Source: Stenotrophomonas sp. UBA2302 (GTDB lineage Bacteria > Pseudomonadota > Gammaproteobacteria > Xanthomonadales > Xanthomonadaceae). From it: 23,938 nt of DNA. The stretch is from NCBI GenBank assembly GCA_002345545.1, contig DDVW01000030.1:1-23938 (forward strand), written 5' to 3'. Positions 9,442 to 16,569 of the stretch are shown here, in pieces. Each line of letters starts with the position of its first letter. The stretch's first letter is position 1. The translations under genes were made by a program, and so were the position numbers. Under the pieces are notes generated by a model. The model did no database searches and was not told the DNA's origin. It saw only the letters and a program-made list of their open reading frames with translations.

Positions 9442-10254
9442 ATGAATACCCCTGAAAAATCCAGTCTGGGCCGCGAGGTCGATTACCCCACCCGCTACGA
9501 CGCCAGCCTGCTGTTTCCGATCCCACGCGCGACTGCGCGGGGCCAGATCGGTCTGCACGCTGCGACCCTGCCGTTCACCGGTGAGGACCGCTGGCACGTG
9601 TACGAGCTGGGCTGGCTGGATGCACGCGGCAAACCCTGCGTGGCGACCGCCACGCTGTGGGTGCCGGCCACCTCGCCGAACCTGATCGAATCCAAGTCGC
9701 TCAAGCTGTACCTGAATTCACTCAACGGCACCCGCTTCAACCGCGCCGAGGCCGTGCGTGAACGCATCACCACCGATCTGTCGGTCTGTGCCGGTGCCGA
9801 TGTGCGGGTGGAATTCGGTCTGCCGCCGGTCGCCGAGGCACCCGGCCAGAGCATCGACCACCTGGATGTGGACATCGACTGCTACGGTCCGCCGCAGGCG
9901 GCGTTCCTGTCCGCCGCCGATGACATCGCCAGCGAGACGCTGACCTCGGCGCTGCTCAAATCCAATTGCCCGGTCACCGGCCAGCCGGACTGGGCCAGCG
10001 TCAGCATCCGCTACCACGGACCGCGCATCGACCGCGAGGGATTGCTGCGCTACCTGGTGAGCTACCGCGACCATGCCGAATTCCACGAGCAGTGCGTGGA
10101 GCGCATTTTCCTGGAGCTGATGCAGCGCTGCGCGCCCTCCTCGCTGGAGGTGGAGGCCCGTTACACCCGCCGTGGGGGCCTGGATATCAATCCGCGTCGC
10201 GCCACCGCTGACCTGGTTGCCGACCCTCGGGTCATCCGCGATTCCCGGCAGTGA
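9442..10254 (+). CDS. queF: NADPH-dependent 7-cyano-7-deazaguanine reductase (QueF, long form)
   Basis: 270-residue QueF of the unimodular long type, the cytoplasmic enzyme that reduces preQ0 to preQ1 with NADPH in queuosine tRNA modification. The substrate-binding signature [11 protein letters not shown] is in the N-terminal half. The C-terminal half holds the thioimide-forming cysteine, Cys176, in [11 protein letters not shown], with Asp183 seven residues later. His215/Glu216 in [11 protein letters not shown] match the spacing of E. coli QueF Cys190/Asp197/His229. Long-form QueF is about 270-290 residues, so this one is full length. The ATG at 9442 lacks a ribosome site but sits just after a -10-like TACAAT. 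No other queuosine genes are in the window and no preQ1 riboswitch was recognised in the short leader. Confidence 0.97.
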   Translation: MNTPEKSSLGREVDYPTRYDASLLFPIPRATARGQIGLHAATLPFTGEDRWHVYELGWLDARGKPCVATATLWVPATSPNLIESKSLKLYLNSLNGTRFNRAEAVRERITTDLSVCAGADVRVEFGLPPVAEAPGQSIDHLDVDIDCYGPPQAAFLSAADDIASETLTSALLKSNCPVTGQPDWASVSIRYHGPRIDREGLLRYLVSYRDHAEFHEQCVERIFLELMQRCAPSSLEVEARYTRRGGLDINPRRATADLVADPRVIRDSRQ

Positions 10255-10285
10255 TGGCATGACCGCGGTCCCGCCATACACCGGT

Positions 10286-10314
10286 TTTACACCGGCGCGA
10301 TGAATCCTTAACGC
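10286..10314 (+). promoter_or_regulatory. Weak promoter candidate upstream of the LysM gene
   Basis: TTTACA (10286-10291) is followed after exactly 17 nt by TAACGC (10309-10314), about 40 nt before the LysM gene start. The -35 is reasonable but the -10 matches poorly. The direct repeat ACACCGG (at about 10278 and 10289) overlaps the -35. Confidence 0.25.
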
Positions 10315-10356
10315 GCAGAGTGCAATGGTTGCATCACCCGAGGAGGAACGACTCGA

Positions 10357-10656
10357 ATGAGCAACGACAAGAAGGCTGATTTTTCCGACGTGGCTTCCCG
10401 CGTGGACAGTACCGCCGAGGTGGTGCCGAAGGCGGATTTTTCCGATGTCAGCGCAACGGTCGACTCCACCGCGCAGGTGGTGGGGGGACAGACCTATACC
10501 GTGCAGAAGGGCGACAGCCTTTCGCGGATCGCAAAGAACCTGTTGGGCGATGCCAATGCATGGACGCGGATATTCCAGGCCAACCGGGATGTGCTGGAGG
10601 ACCCGGACAAGATATTCCCGGGCCAGACGCTGAAGATTCCACCCCGCCAGGAATAG
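10357..10656 (+). CDS. Small LysM-domain protein with duplicated N-terminal segment
   Basis: 99 residues with a strong AGGAGG ribosome site ending 8-10 nt before the ATG. The C-terminal half (about residues 47-96) is one LysM module: QTYTVQKGDSLSRIAKNLLG, then a WTRIFQANRD stretch and DPDKIFPGQTLKIP. LysM modules bind peptidoglycan or related glycans. The N-terminal half consists of two near-copies of a 19-20 residue unit (KADFSDVASRVDSTAEVV and KADFSDVSATVDSTAQVV). There is no signal peptide, so its location is unclear. It resembles the LysM half of E. coli YgaU/Kbp but lacks a BON domain, which the duplicated unit may replace. A lipoprotein gene follows 43 nt downstream, probably in the same transcript. 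Confidence 0.88.
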   Translation: MSNDKKADFSDVASRVDSTAEVVPKADFSDVSATVDSTAQVVGGQTYTVQKGDSLSRIAKNLLGDANAWTRIFQANRDVLEDPDKIFPGQTLKIPPRQE

Positions 10657-10699
10657 AGCCGGGCCAATGCCACTCTTCCTTTCCACTCCGGAGCATTCC

Positions 10700-11185
10700 A
10701 TGAAGAAGATTTCCACCAGCAGTGTCCTGATGATCGCCTTGGCCGGCACGCTCGCCCTGGCCGGCTGCAAGAAGCCGGAAGAACCCGCGGCACCGGCCGC
10801 GACCAGCACCCCGGCGCCCGCACCGGCACCGATGAACGAACCGGCACCGGCGATGCCGACACTCAGCGTCACCTCGGTGACGGTCGGCAACACGGCAGCG
10901 GCGGACAAGTCTGTCGCGCCGGTAGCGACCCTGGCCGGCAACGACAAGATCCTCGTGTCGGTGAAGACCGATGGCACGGCCAGCAATGCCAGCCTCGCCG
11001 CCAAGCTTGTCTACCAGGACGGGCAGGTGGCCGGTGAGCAGACGGCCATGCTCAACACCAGTGGTGCGGAAACCACCAACATCGAGTTCAGCAAGGCCAG
11101 CCCCTGGCCCGCCGGCAAGTACCGCGCGGAGGTGACGCTGGACGGCAAGCCGGCCGGCATGCCGCAGGAATTCGAGGTGAAGTAG
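10700..11185 (+). CDS. Small secreted lipoprotein, function unknown
   Basis: 161 residues. The start at 10700 is preferred over an in-frame ATG 33 nt upstream because it has a GGAG site and opens a canonical lipoprotein signal peptide (MKKISTSSVLMIALAGTLAL) with lipobox LAGC and lipidated Cys23. A proline/alanine-rich spacer follows (about residues 26-55), then a compact domain of roughly 100 residues with alternating beta-like stretches (LVSVKTDGTASNASLAAKLVY; GKYRAEVTLDGKPAG) resembling an immunoglobulin-like or peripheral envelope fold. Residues Lys24-Lys25 after the cysteine favour outer-membrane sorting. No specific function was recognised. It is the last chromosomal gene before the integrated element and keeps its own terminator. 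Confidence 0.85.
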   Translation: MKKISTSSVLMIALAGTLALAGCKKPEEPAAPAATSTPAPAPAPMNEPAPAMPTLSVTSVTVGNTAAADKSVAPVATLAGNDKILVSVKTDGTASNASLAAKLVYQDGQVAGEQTAMLNTSGAETTNIEFSKASPWPAGKYRAEVTLDGKPAGMPQEFEVK

Positions 11186-11230
11186 CAGGGCTTCCCCTGT
11201 CGCCCTCTCTCCCGACAGGTGCAAGCCATG

Positions 11231-11259
11231 GGCGCAGCCGCAACGCTGCGCCTTTTTTT
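11231..11259 (+). terminator. Intrinsic terminator after the lipoprotein gene
   Basis: A perfect 8-bp stem GGCGCAGC / GCTGCGCC with a 6-nt loop is followed directly by seven T residues. It is 45 nt after the lipoprotein stop codon. This is the clearest Rho-independent terminator in the window. Confidence 0.93.
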
Positions 11260-11435
11260 GTTTCACGATGACTCCAGTACCGCAATTCGCTGGACTACGC
11301 CAAGGCTCTATACAGCAAGTTTATCAATCACTTAGGCGAGTTCAACATATGCCGGTGCTTTCCGAAACTTGACCCGGCTTCCCCTCGCGTGGCTCCCATG
11401 CGGCTCTTGGAAACCGGGCTCTCCGAGGAGTCATC

Positions 11436-12635
11436 ATGGCGAAGATCAAGCTCACCAAGTCCGCAGTAGATGCGGCACAACCCCAAGACAAGGCCATCGA
11501 ACTGCGGGACACTGTGGTGCCCGGCTTCCTGTGCAAGATCACCCCGGCAGGCCGCAAGGTGTTCATGCTCCAGTACCGCACGAACGCGGGCGAGCGCCGT
11601 AAGCCCGCCTTGGGCCAGTACGGGGAACTGACCGTCGATCAGGCACGCACGATGGCGCAGGAGTGGCTGGCCGAGGTGCGCAAGGGCGGCGACCCCAGTG
11701 CGGCCAAGAACGCCGCCCGCAAGGCACCAACCATGAAGGAGTTTTGCCACACCTTCATGGAGGACTACTCCAAGCAGCGTAACAAGCCCAGCACGCAGCG
11801 TGGCTATCAGGGCGTCATTGACCGCTGCATCATCCCGATCATGGGCCGGATGAAGGTGCAGGACGTGAAGCGCCCGGACGTGGCGGCGCTGATGAAGAAG
11901 CTGGCCTACAAGCAGGCCGAGGCGAACCGTACCTTTGGCGTGCTGCGCAAGATGTTCAACCTGGCCGAAGTGTGGGGGTTGCGCCCTGATGGGACGAATC
12001 CATGCCGCCATGTCCCGATGTACCCACCCGGCAAGGAAACCCGGCTTATCGTGGACGATGAACTGGTGCGGATCTTCCGCCAGTTGGAGACGCTGGAAGC
12101 CGAAGGACTGGAAAACTACGTCATCCCGCTGGCAATCCGACTGCAATTCGAGTTTGCCGCCCGCCGCTCCGAAATCTGCCCGCTGGAGTGGGGCTGGATT
12201 GATCTGGAAAAGCGCCGCGTCGTCTGGCCGGACAGCAAGACGGGCGGCATATCCAAGCCCATGAGCGAGGAAGCCTATCGGCTGTTGTCCACAGCGCCGC
12301 GCCGGGAAGGCTGCCCCTATGTCCTGCCGTCGCCGAACGATCCGGCCCGGCACATGACCCACGGTGAGCACTACGGCGGCTGGACGCGCGTGCTCAAGGC
12401 CGCTGGCGTGCCGCACGTTGGTACGCACGGTATCCGTCACCGGGCGACGACCGATATTGCCAACTCGGGCGTGCCGACCAAGGTGGGCATGAAGCTCACA
12501 GGCCACAAGACCGTGGCGATGTTTATGCACTATGTTCATACCGAGGACAAGCCGGTGCGGGATGCGGCCGAACTGGTGGCGAATCGGCGACTGGCGATTA
12601 CCGGGGCATCCCGTTCTATGGAGGTGACAGCATGA
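11436..12635 (+). CDS. int: Tyrosine site-specific integrase
   Basis: 399-residue tyrosine recombinase of the DUF4102-containing group common in ICEs and prophages. A GAGGAG site precedes the ATG by 5 nt. Domains: N-terminal arm-binding domain (about 1-95: LTKSAVDAAQPQDKAIELRD, FMLQYRTNAGERRK, LGQYGELTVDQAR), SAM-like core-binding domain (about 100-195: MKEFCHTFMEDYSKQRNKPS), then the catalytic domain. Catalytic residues visible in order: Arg in AARRSEICPLEW, His-x-x-Arg in GTHGIRHRATT, His in LTGHKTVAMF, and the nucleophile Tyr in MHYVH. All are present, so it should be active. Its 3' end overlaps the next gene by 4 nt (ATGA). Being the first gene after intact chromosomal sequence, it marks the element's left end. 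Confidence 0.95.
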   Translation: MAKIKLTKSAVDAAQPQDKAIELRDTVVPGFLCKITPAGRKVFMLQYRTNAGERRKPALGQYGELTVDQARTMAQEWLAEVRKGGDPSAAKNAARKAPTMKEFCHTFMEDYSKQRNKPSTQRGYQGVIDRCIIPIMGRMKVQDVKRPDVAALMKKLAYKQAEANRTFGVLRKMFNLAEVWGLRPDGTNPCRHVPMYPPGKETRLIVDDELVRIFRQLETLEAEGLENYVIPLAIRLQFEFAARRSEICPLEWGWIDLEKRRVVWPDSKTGGISKPMSEEAYRLLSTAPRREGCPYVLPSPNDPARHMTHGEHYGGWTRVLKAAGVPHVGTHGIRHRATTDIANSGVPTKVGMKLTGHKTVAMFMHYVHTEDKPVRDAAELVANRRLAITGASRSMEVTA

Positions 12636-13753
12636 CAAGGAAGACGCCCGTGGCAACACGGAAACCCGCTGCCTTACCGGCTGGCTATGCCGGCATCCAC
12701 GGCGGCATCGTGGAGCTGCTGGACGCGGCGCGTCAGGCGGCGGCGCGCAGTGTCAACGCGCTGATGACGGCCAGCTATTGGGAGATTGGCCGCCGGATCG
12801 TCGAAGCCGAGCAGAAAGGCAGACGGCGGGCCGGTTATGGCGAGCAGTTGATGGCGCGGTTGTCCGCCGATCTCACGGCGCGCTTTGGGCGCGGGTTCAG
12901 CCCGGATAACCTGGAGAACATGCGGCGCTTCTTCGTCGCTTATCCCCTTGAGGCAATTTCCGAGACACTGTCTCGGAAATTCGACCTCTCCGAACTGGCC
13001 CAGGTCTTCACCCTGCCATGGTCGGCCTATGTCCGACTGTTGTCAGTCAAGGATGACCATGCCCGCCAGTTCTACGAGGCCGAGGCGCTGCGCGGTGGTT
13101 GGAGCGTGCGCCAGCTTGATCGACAGATCGGCAGCCAGTTCTACGAACGCACTGCCTTGTCCAAGGATAAGGCGGCGATGCTGGTCAAGGGTTCGGTAGC
13201 CAAGCCCGAGGATGCCGTCGCGCCCAATGACGCCATCAAAGACCCGTATGTGCTGGAGTTCCTCGACCTCAAGGATGAGTATTCGGAATCTGATCTGGAA
13301 GCGGCATTGATCCAGCGTCTGGAAGATTTCCTGCTGGAACTCGGGGAAGGCTTCACCTTCGTCGGGCGGCAACGTCGGTTGCGTATCGACCAGACTTGGT
13401 ATCGGGTCGATCTGCTGTTCTTTCATCGCAAGCTACGCTGCCTGGTCATTATTGACCTGAAATTGGGCAGTTTGACCCATGCCGATGTGGGGCAGATGCA
13501 TATGTACTGCAACTATGCCAAGGAGCATTGGGCCTACCCGGACGAGAACCCGCCGGTGGGCCTGATCCTGTGCGCCGACAAGGGCCATGCCCTGGCGCGG
13601 TATGCGCTGGATGGCTTGCCGACTAAGGTGATGGCGGCGAACTATCGCACCGTGCTGCCGGATGCGGAGTTGCTACAAAAGGAACTGGAGAACACGCGGC
13701 GTCTGCTCGAATCACGTAGACCGGTACCTCACAATACGCCCAGCGAAAACTAG
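12632..13753 (+). CDS. PDDEXK nuclease domain protein (YhcG/DUF1016 family)
   Basis: 373 residues. The ATG overlaps the integrase stop as ATGA and has a strong GGAGGTGA site inside the integrase gene, indicating translational coupling. The N-terminal DUF1016_N helical domain (about 20-170) contains SYWEIGRRIVEAEQ, YGEQLMARLSADLTARFG and FSPDNLENMRRFF. The C-terminal PDDEXK-like nuclease domain (about 200-355) contains LEFLDL, the acidic ALIQRLEDFLLELG, YRVDLLFFHR and LVIIDLKLG; Asp in RVDLLF and the Asp-x-Lys of IDLK fit the metal-binding core, with Asp in the usual Glu place, as in many members. YhcG-type proteins accompany mobile elements and restriction loci and are proposed to act in DNA processing. 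Its exact role here is unknown; it could aid integration/excision or be a separate defence factor. Confidence 0.88.
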   Translation: MTRKTPVATRKPAALPAGYAGIHGGIVELLDAARQAAARSVNALMTASYWEIGRRIVEAEQKGRRRAGYGEQLMARLSADLTARFGRGFSPDNLENMRRFFVAYPLEAISETLSRKFDLSELAQVFTLPWSAYVRLLSVKDDHARQFYEAEALRGGWSVRQLDRQIGSQFYERTALSKDKAAMLVKGSVAKPEDAVAPNDAIKDPYVLEFLDLKDEYSESDLEAALIQRLEDFLLELGEGFTFVGRQRRLRIDQTWYRVDLLFFHRKLRCLVIIDLKLGSLTHADVGQMHMYCNYAKEHWAYPDENPPVGLILCADKGHALARYALDGLPTKVMAANYRTVLPDAELLQKELENTRRLLESRRPVPHNTPSEN

Positions 13754-13760
13754 GGCAGTT

Positions 13761-13775
13761 GCAGCGTGACGCTGC
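13761..13775. terminator. Palindrome between convergent genes
   Basis: GCAGCGT-G-ACGCTGC lies in the 31-nt gap between the DUF1016 gene and the convergent ImmA-like gene. With a realistic loop it is a 5-bp stem with 5-nt loop. No T-run is present on either side, so its role as a bidirectional terminator is only a possibility. Confidence 0.3.
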
Positions 13776-13784
13776 CACGCTTAG

Positions 13785-14654
13785 CTAGCGACGCTTGCTC
13801 CGCCCTGGCCACGGCAACTCACCAGTTAATTCCGGTAGGCCGCCATCGTCCTCCACTCGCACGCCGAAGCGGTTCACTTCGATCTCCGGCAGGTCTTCAC
13901 TGTCAAACCATAGTAGTGAAATGGTGGTGTCGGTACGTGCGTAGTGCCTCGAAAGCTCCCAGAGATCAAGACCTTTTTCCCAGTTATCGAACCATACATC
14001 CTGGGAAATCTCCCCCGTATCGGTGGCGTTGACCCCTGAAGATCTGATTCGGTGCGCTACCGAGCCAGCCGGGATCACCGACTTGGGTGATATCCAGGCC
14101 CCAGCTTGTCTCAAAGACGTGGAGCGTGCTGCATACCGTACTGCGCCACGCTCCATGGTGACGAAGGCACACGGAACATCGCTGAGACTGGCGAATCTCG
14201 ACGCAGCCGCGGGAAATGAAGTGCCAAACAAATCGGCCATGCGCTGGATAAGGTCCAAGGAAGGCTCTTCCTTGGGAACGACAGAAAGCCATCGCTGATA
14301 AGGCATCAGCAGTTCAGCGGCAAATGTGTCGCAGGCGATCTCGTTGGGATGCCGTTTGGCATAAGACCAGGACGGGACTTCCTCGTGACTCGATTCTAGG
14401 TCGAGCACGATATGCGCTATCTCGTGGCAAATAGTGAAACGCTGGCGTTCCTCAGTCTCCAGGGAGTTCACGGTGATTATGTGCTTCCCGTTCGGCTTGG
14501 TAATGGTATAGCCAGACTCTCCTTCGCCAAGCTCATCTTTCTTGACCTTGGCATTAGCAGCGGTCACATAGGGAGACAGGTCTCCTCGGATGTTAGAAAC
14601 ATCGACTTTCGCAATGAACGCGCGTGCTTTCTGTCTGACATCCGATTCGTCCAT
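13785..14654 (-). CDS. ImmA/IrrE-family metalloprotease, candidate CapP
   Basis: 289 residues from the ATG at 14654, which lies 2 nt beyond the upstream gene's stop and has a GAGG site 10 nt before it; an in-frame TTG at 14660 overlapping the stop is the alternative start. The gluzincin motif HEIAH is at residues 77-81 (CHEIAHIVLDLE), and the third zinc ligand is probably Glu105 in NEIACDTFAAELLMP, the typical ImmA/IrrE pattern. A C-terminal domain of about 130 residues follows (from RGAVRYAARSTSL), of unknown fold. In the ImmA family the protease cleaves a partner XRE repressor, encoded here directly upstream. In CBASS loci the equivalent pair is CapP (protease) and CapH (repressor), reported to respond to DNA damage. 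The divergent CBASS operon next door makes that role likely, but this is inferred from domains and position. Confidence 0.85.
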   Translation of the reverse strand: MDESDVRQKARAFIAKVDVSNIRGDLSPYVTAANAKVKKDELGEGESGYTITKPNGKHIITVNSLETEERQRFTICHEIAHIVLDLESSHEEVPSWSYAKRHPNEIACDTFAAELLMPYQRWLSVVPKEEPSLDLIQRMADLFGTSFPAAASRFASLSDVPCAFVTMERGAVRYAARSTSLRQAGAWISPKSVIPAGSVAHRIRSSGVNATDTGEISQDVWFDNWEKGLDLWELSRHYARTDTTISLLWFDSEDLPEIEVNRFGVRVEDDGGLPELTGELPWPGRSKRR

Positions 14655-14656
14655 GT

Positions 14657-15049
14657 TCAATCGTCCTCGTCGTCGTCCTCAAGGGCCTTTTTGATCCGGG
14701 TAATCAATGTGGCGGGATCAGGCCTTGCGTTACCCCGATGCCTGACGCCGGCCGCCATCGTAAATACGTCGATACCAATAGACGAATCTTGTAGCACAAA
14801 TTCGACGAGGTTCGGGTCGGCGTCCGCATGGTCAACCAGCCAAGTTACGAGTGCAGCATCTCTCTCCGTCGGCTTAAGAACCTTCAATAGCTTTTCAATC
14901 AGGTCTTGGGAGGGGTTTGTTTTTTCGCCAGTTTCGAGGCGGTAGACGTATGCATGGTCCACTGACGATAGCTGCCCAATTTCACGCAGGGAAAGGGTTC
15001 TGCGTTCGCGTAGCGTCTTGATAGCGACGCCCAAGCCTGTTTGTGGCAT
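14657..15049 (-). CDS. XRE-family HTH repressor, candidate CapH
   Basis: 130 residues, ATG start with an AAGGA site 9 nt upstream. An N-terminal helix-turn-helix of the Cro/CI type (about residues 8-60) contains IKTLRERRTLSLREIGQLSS, then VDHAYVYRLETGEKTNPSQD, the classical recognition-helix and YRLETGE pattern. Residues 60-105 are helical with LVTWLVDHADADPNLVEFV and may form the dimerisation or cleavage region. The tail is highly acidic (EDDDEDD). It is cotranscribed with, and precedes, the ImmA-like protease gene. It is divergent from the CBASS operon with a 287-nt shared upstream region holding candidate operators, so it probably represses CBASS and itself until inactivated by the protease. 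Assignment as CapH is by analogy. Confidence 0.85.
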   Translation of the reverse strand: MPQTGLGVAIKTLRERRTLSLREIGQLSSVDHAYVYRLETGEKTNPSQDLIEKLLKVLKPTERDAALVTWLVDHADADPNLVEFVLQDSSIGIDVFTMAAGVRHRGNARPDPATLITRIKKALEDDDEDD

Positions 15050-15172
15050 GAGTTCTGATCCTTGCGTTGCGGGGGAAGGCCGTAGCCCTCTGTTGCATCA
15101 ACCCCACATTCAGTCGAGTCCAAAGGCGCATGTTGCGCAGGTGTTGCGCCAGCGCACATGCTCTGATACATT

Positions 15173-15190
15173 GTTGTCTAGCCAGACAAC
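15173..15190. promoter_or_regulatory. Candidate repressor operator O1
   Basis: Perfect palindrome GTTGTCT-AGCC-AGACAAC (7-bp arms, 4-nt spacer) in the intergenic region between the XRE/ImmA pair and the CBASS operon. Its size and symmetry fit a dimeric XRE-type repressor. The half-site GTTGTCT recurs at 15239-15245. Confidence 0.5.
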
Positions 15191-15238
15191 GGAAGCGGAT
15201 TTTTCGCCTGCTACAGGTTGGATTGGCTTGGTCTTCCT

Positions 15239-15256
15239 GTTGTCTGCATGAGCAAC
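15239..15256. promoter_or_regulatory. Candidate degenerate operator O2 / -35 region
   Basis: GTTGTCT-GCAT-GAGCAAC has the same 7-4-7 layout as the site 66 bp upstream; the left arm is identical and the right arm keeps the outer CAAC. TTGTCT (15240-15245) could also serve as a -35 hexamer with a weak TGCTAC 17 nt downstream (15263-15268), so binding here would block CBASS transcription. Confidence 0.4.
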
Positions 15257-15336
15257 GTATTGTGCTACAGCGGGCGGCCATTGACAACCCAGCCGGCTGG
15301 CTGGGACTTCCATAGTTCCATTGTAGGAGTGCCATC

Positions 15337-15561
15337 ATGGCCGGAAAAAATCAGCATGTTGTTCCTCATCAAGACGGTTGGGCCGTTAAAGGCGCCGGCA
15401 ACGAGCGGGCGACCTCTGTGCATGACACGCAGCAGCAAGCAATAGATGCAGCGCGGGATATTGCACGCAACCAGAAGTCCGAACTCGTCATCCATCGTCC
15501 AGATGGCCGTATCCGTGACAAGGATAGCCACGGCAACGACTCCTTTCCCCCGAGAGGTTAA
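15337..15561 (+). CDS. DUF2188 family small protein, first gene of the CBASS operon
   Basis: 74 residues with a TAGGAG site 7 nt before the ATG. Nearly the whole protein matches the DUF2188 pattern: HVVPHQDGWAVKGAGNERAT near the N-terminus, TQQQAIDAARDIARNQ (a helix), then ELVIHRPDGRIRDKDSHGND and a PP-rich end. DUF2188 proteins are small soluble proteins of unknown function. No signal peptide or membrane segment. Only 6 nt separate its stop from the capV start, so it is almost certainly cotranscribed and is the promoter-proximal gene. It is not one of the four canonical type II CBASS components (effector, cyclase, Cap2, Cap3) and could be a regulator, a small accessory factor or an unrelated passenger. 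Confidence 0.85.
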   Translation: MAGKNQHVVPHQDGWAVKGAGNERATSVHDTQQQAIDAARDIARNQKSELVIHRPDGRIRDKDSHGNDSFPPRG

Positions 15562-15567
15562 GACGTC

Positions 15568-16569
15568 ATGACTGACATCCCTACCTACCATGTGCTCGCC
15601 CTGTCGGGGGGAGGCTATCGCGGCCTTTATACGGCCACGGTTCTTGCCGAGCTTGAAGCCGTGCTGGGCCGGCCTATCGCTTCCCACTTTGACCTGATTT
15701 GTGGCACATCGGCAGGAGGGATGTTGGCTTTGGGACTGGCAGCGGAAATCCCCGCCAGCGAACTCAAAGCACTGTTCGAAGACGAAGGCAGCCGCATCTT
15801 TGGTTGCCGCAGTCTTTCAAGACGGCTTCTGGGATTCTGGCTGACTGCAAAACATGATTCGGCAGGGTTGCGGGAAGTGCTGACCGAACGCTTCCAGGGA
15901 ACCACCGTAGGCGACCTGAAGCATCGTGTTCTTGTACCAGCAGTCAACTACTCGACAGGTCGCGGACAGTTTTTCAAGACACCTCACCACCCTTCCTTTG
16001 AATTTGATCACCGCATGAAGATCGTCGATGTTGCGTTGGCGACCGCTGCCGCGCCCGTCTACTTTCCGCTGGCGCGCAACGACCGCGGTGTCTTCGCGGA
16101 TGGCGGACTGGTAGGTAATGCCCCCGGCCTGTTCGGATTGCATGAAGTCAACACGTTCCTGGCACCGAAACAGGATGTGCGGATTCGGGTTCTTTCCATC
16201 GGCACGATGACGATTGGTGCGACCGTCCGTGGCGGCGCTAGCCTTGACCGAGGATTCGGTAAGTGGCGCGGAGGACTCTTCGATCTGGTGATCTCCGCCC
16301 AGGAATCGTCCGTGGACTACATGCTGAGGCAGCTGTTGGGGAACAACTACTTCCAGATCGACGACAAGGCAACGCCTGATCAGAGCAAGGACGTGAAGGC
16401 GCTGGATCGGGTTTCCATTGGCGCCACGAATACGCTCAAGGATCGTGGCAACCACGCGGCCCAGCGCGCGCTTGGCGATCCTCTTTTTCAACCATTTCGG
16501 GCGCACCAGGCCGGCGCCCCCATTTTCTATCACGGCCCCAACAAGAATGTACCGGAGGCCGCATGCTGA
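15568..16569 (+). CDS. capV: CBASS effector CapV, patatin-like phospholipase
   Basis: 333 residues, a patatin-like phospholipase. The oxyanion-hole glycines are in SGGGYRG (residues 13-19), the nucleophile Ser48 in GTSAG, and the dyad Asp178 in [10 protein letters not shown]. In CapV effectors of Vibrio cholerae-type CBASS, 3'3'-cGAMP binding activates hydrolysis of membrane phospholipids, killing the infected cell. The protein is soluble, with no signal peptide, as expected for a cytoplasmic enzyme attacking the inner membrane from inside. An AGAGGTTAAG site precedes the ATG. Its last 7 nt overlap the start of the cyclase gene, and a GGAGG site for that gene lies inside capV. Identification as CapV rests on the patatin domain and on the directly following DncV-type cyclase. 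Confidence 0.93.
   Translation: MTDIPTYHVLALSGGGYRGLYTATVLAELEAVLGRPIASHFDLICGTSAGGMLALGLAAEIPASELKALFEDEGSRIFGCRSLSRRLLGFWLTAKHDSAGLREVLTERFQGTTVGDLKHRVLVPAVNYSTGRGQFFKTPHHPSFEFDHRMKIVDVALATAAAPVYFPLARNDRGVFADGGLVGNAPGLFGLHEVNTFLAPKQDVRIRVLSIGTMTIGATVRGGASLDRGFGKWRGGLFDLVISAQESSVDYMLRQLLGNNYFQIDDKATPDQSKDVKALDRVSIGATNTLKDRGNHAAQRALGDPLFQPFRAHQAGAPIFYHGPNKNVPEAAC

Noticed and set aside
11260..11435. tRNA gene or Tn4371-type TTTTTCAT core at the element junction
   Set aside because: No tRNA-like cloverleaf or exact TTTTTCAT octamer is visible; the nearby T-run belongs to the lipoprotein terminator.
11328..12659. 443-codon minus-strand frame over the integrase
   Set aside because: Antisense shadow; the integrase has all catalytic residues and a ribosome site.
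15050..15336. Short open frames on both strands of the CBASS intergenic region
   Set aside because: None has a convincing ribosome site or recognisable sequence, and they overlap one another and the candidate operators.
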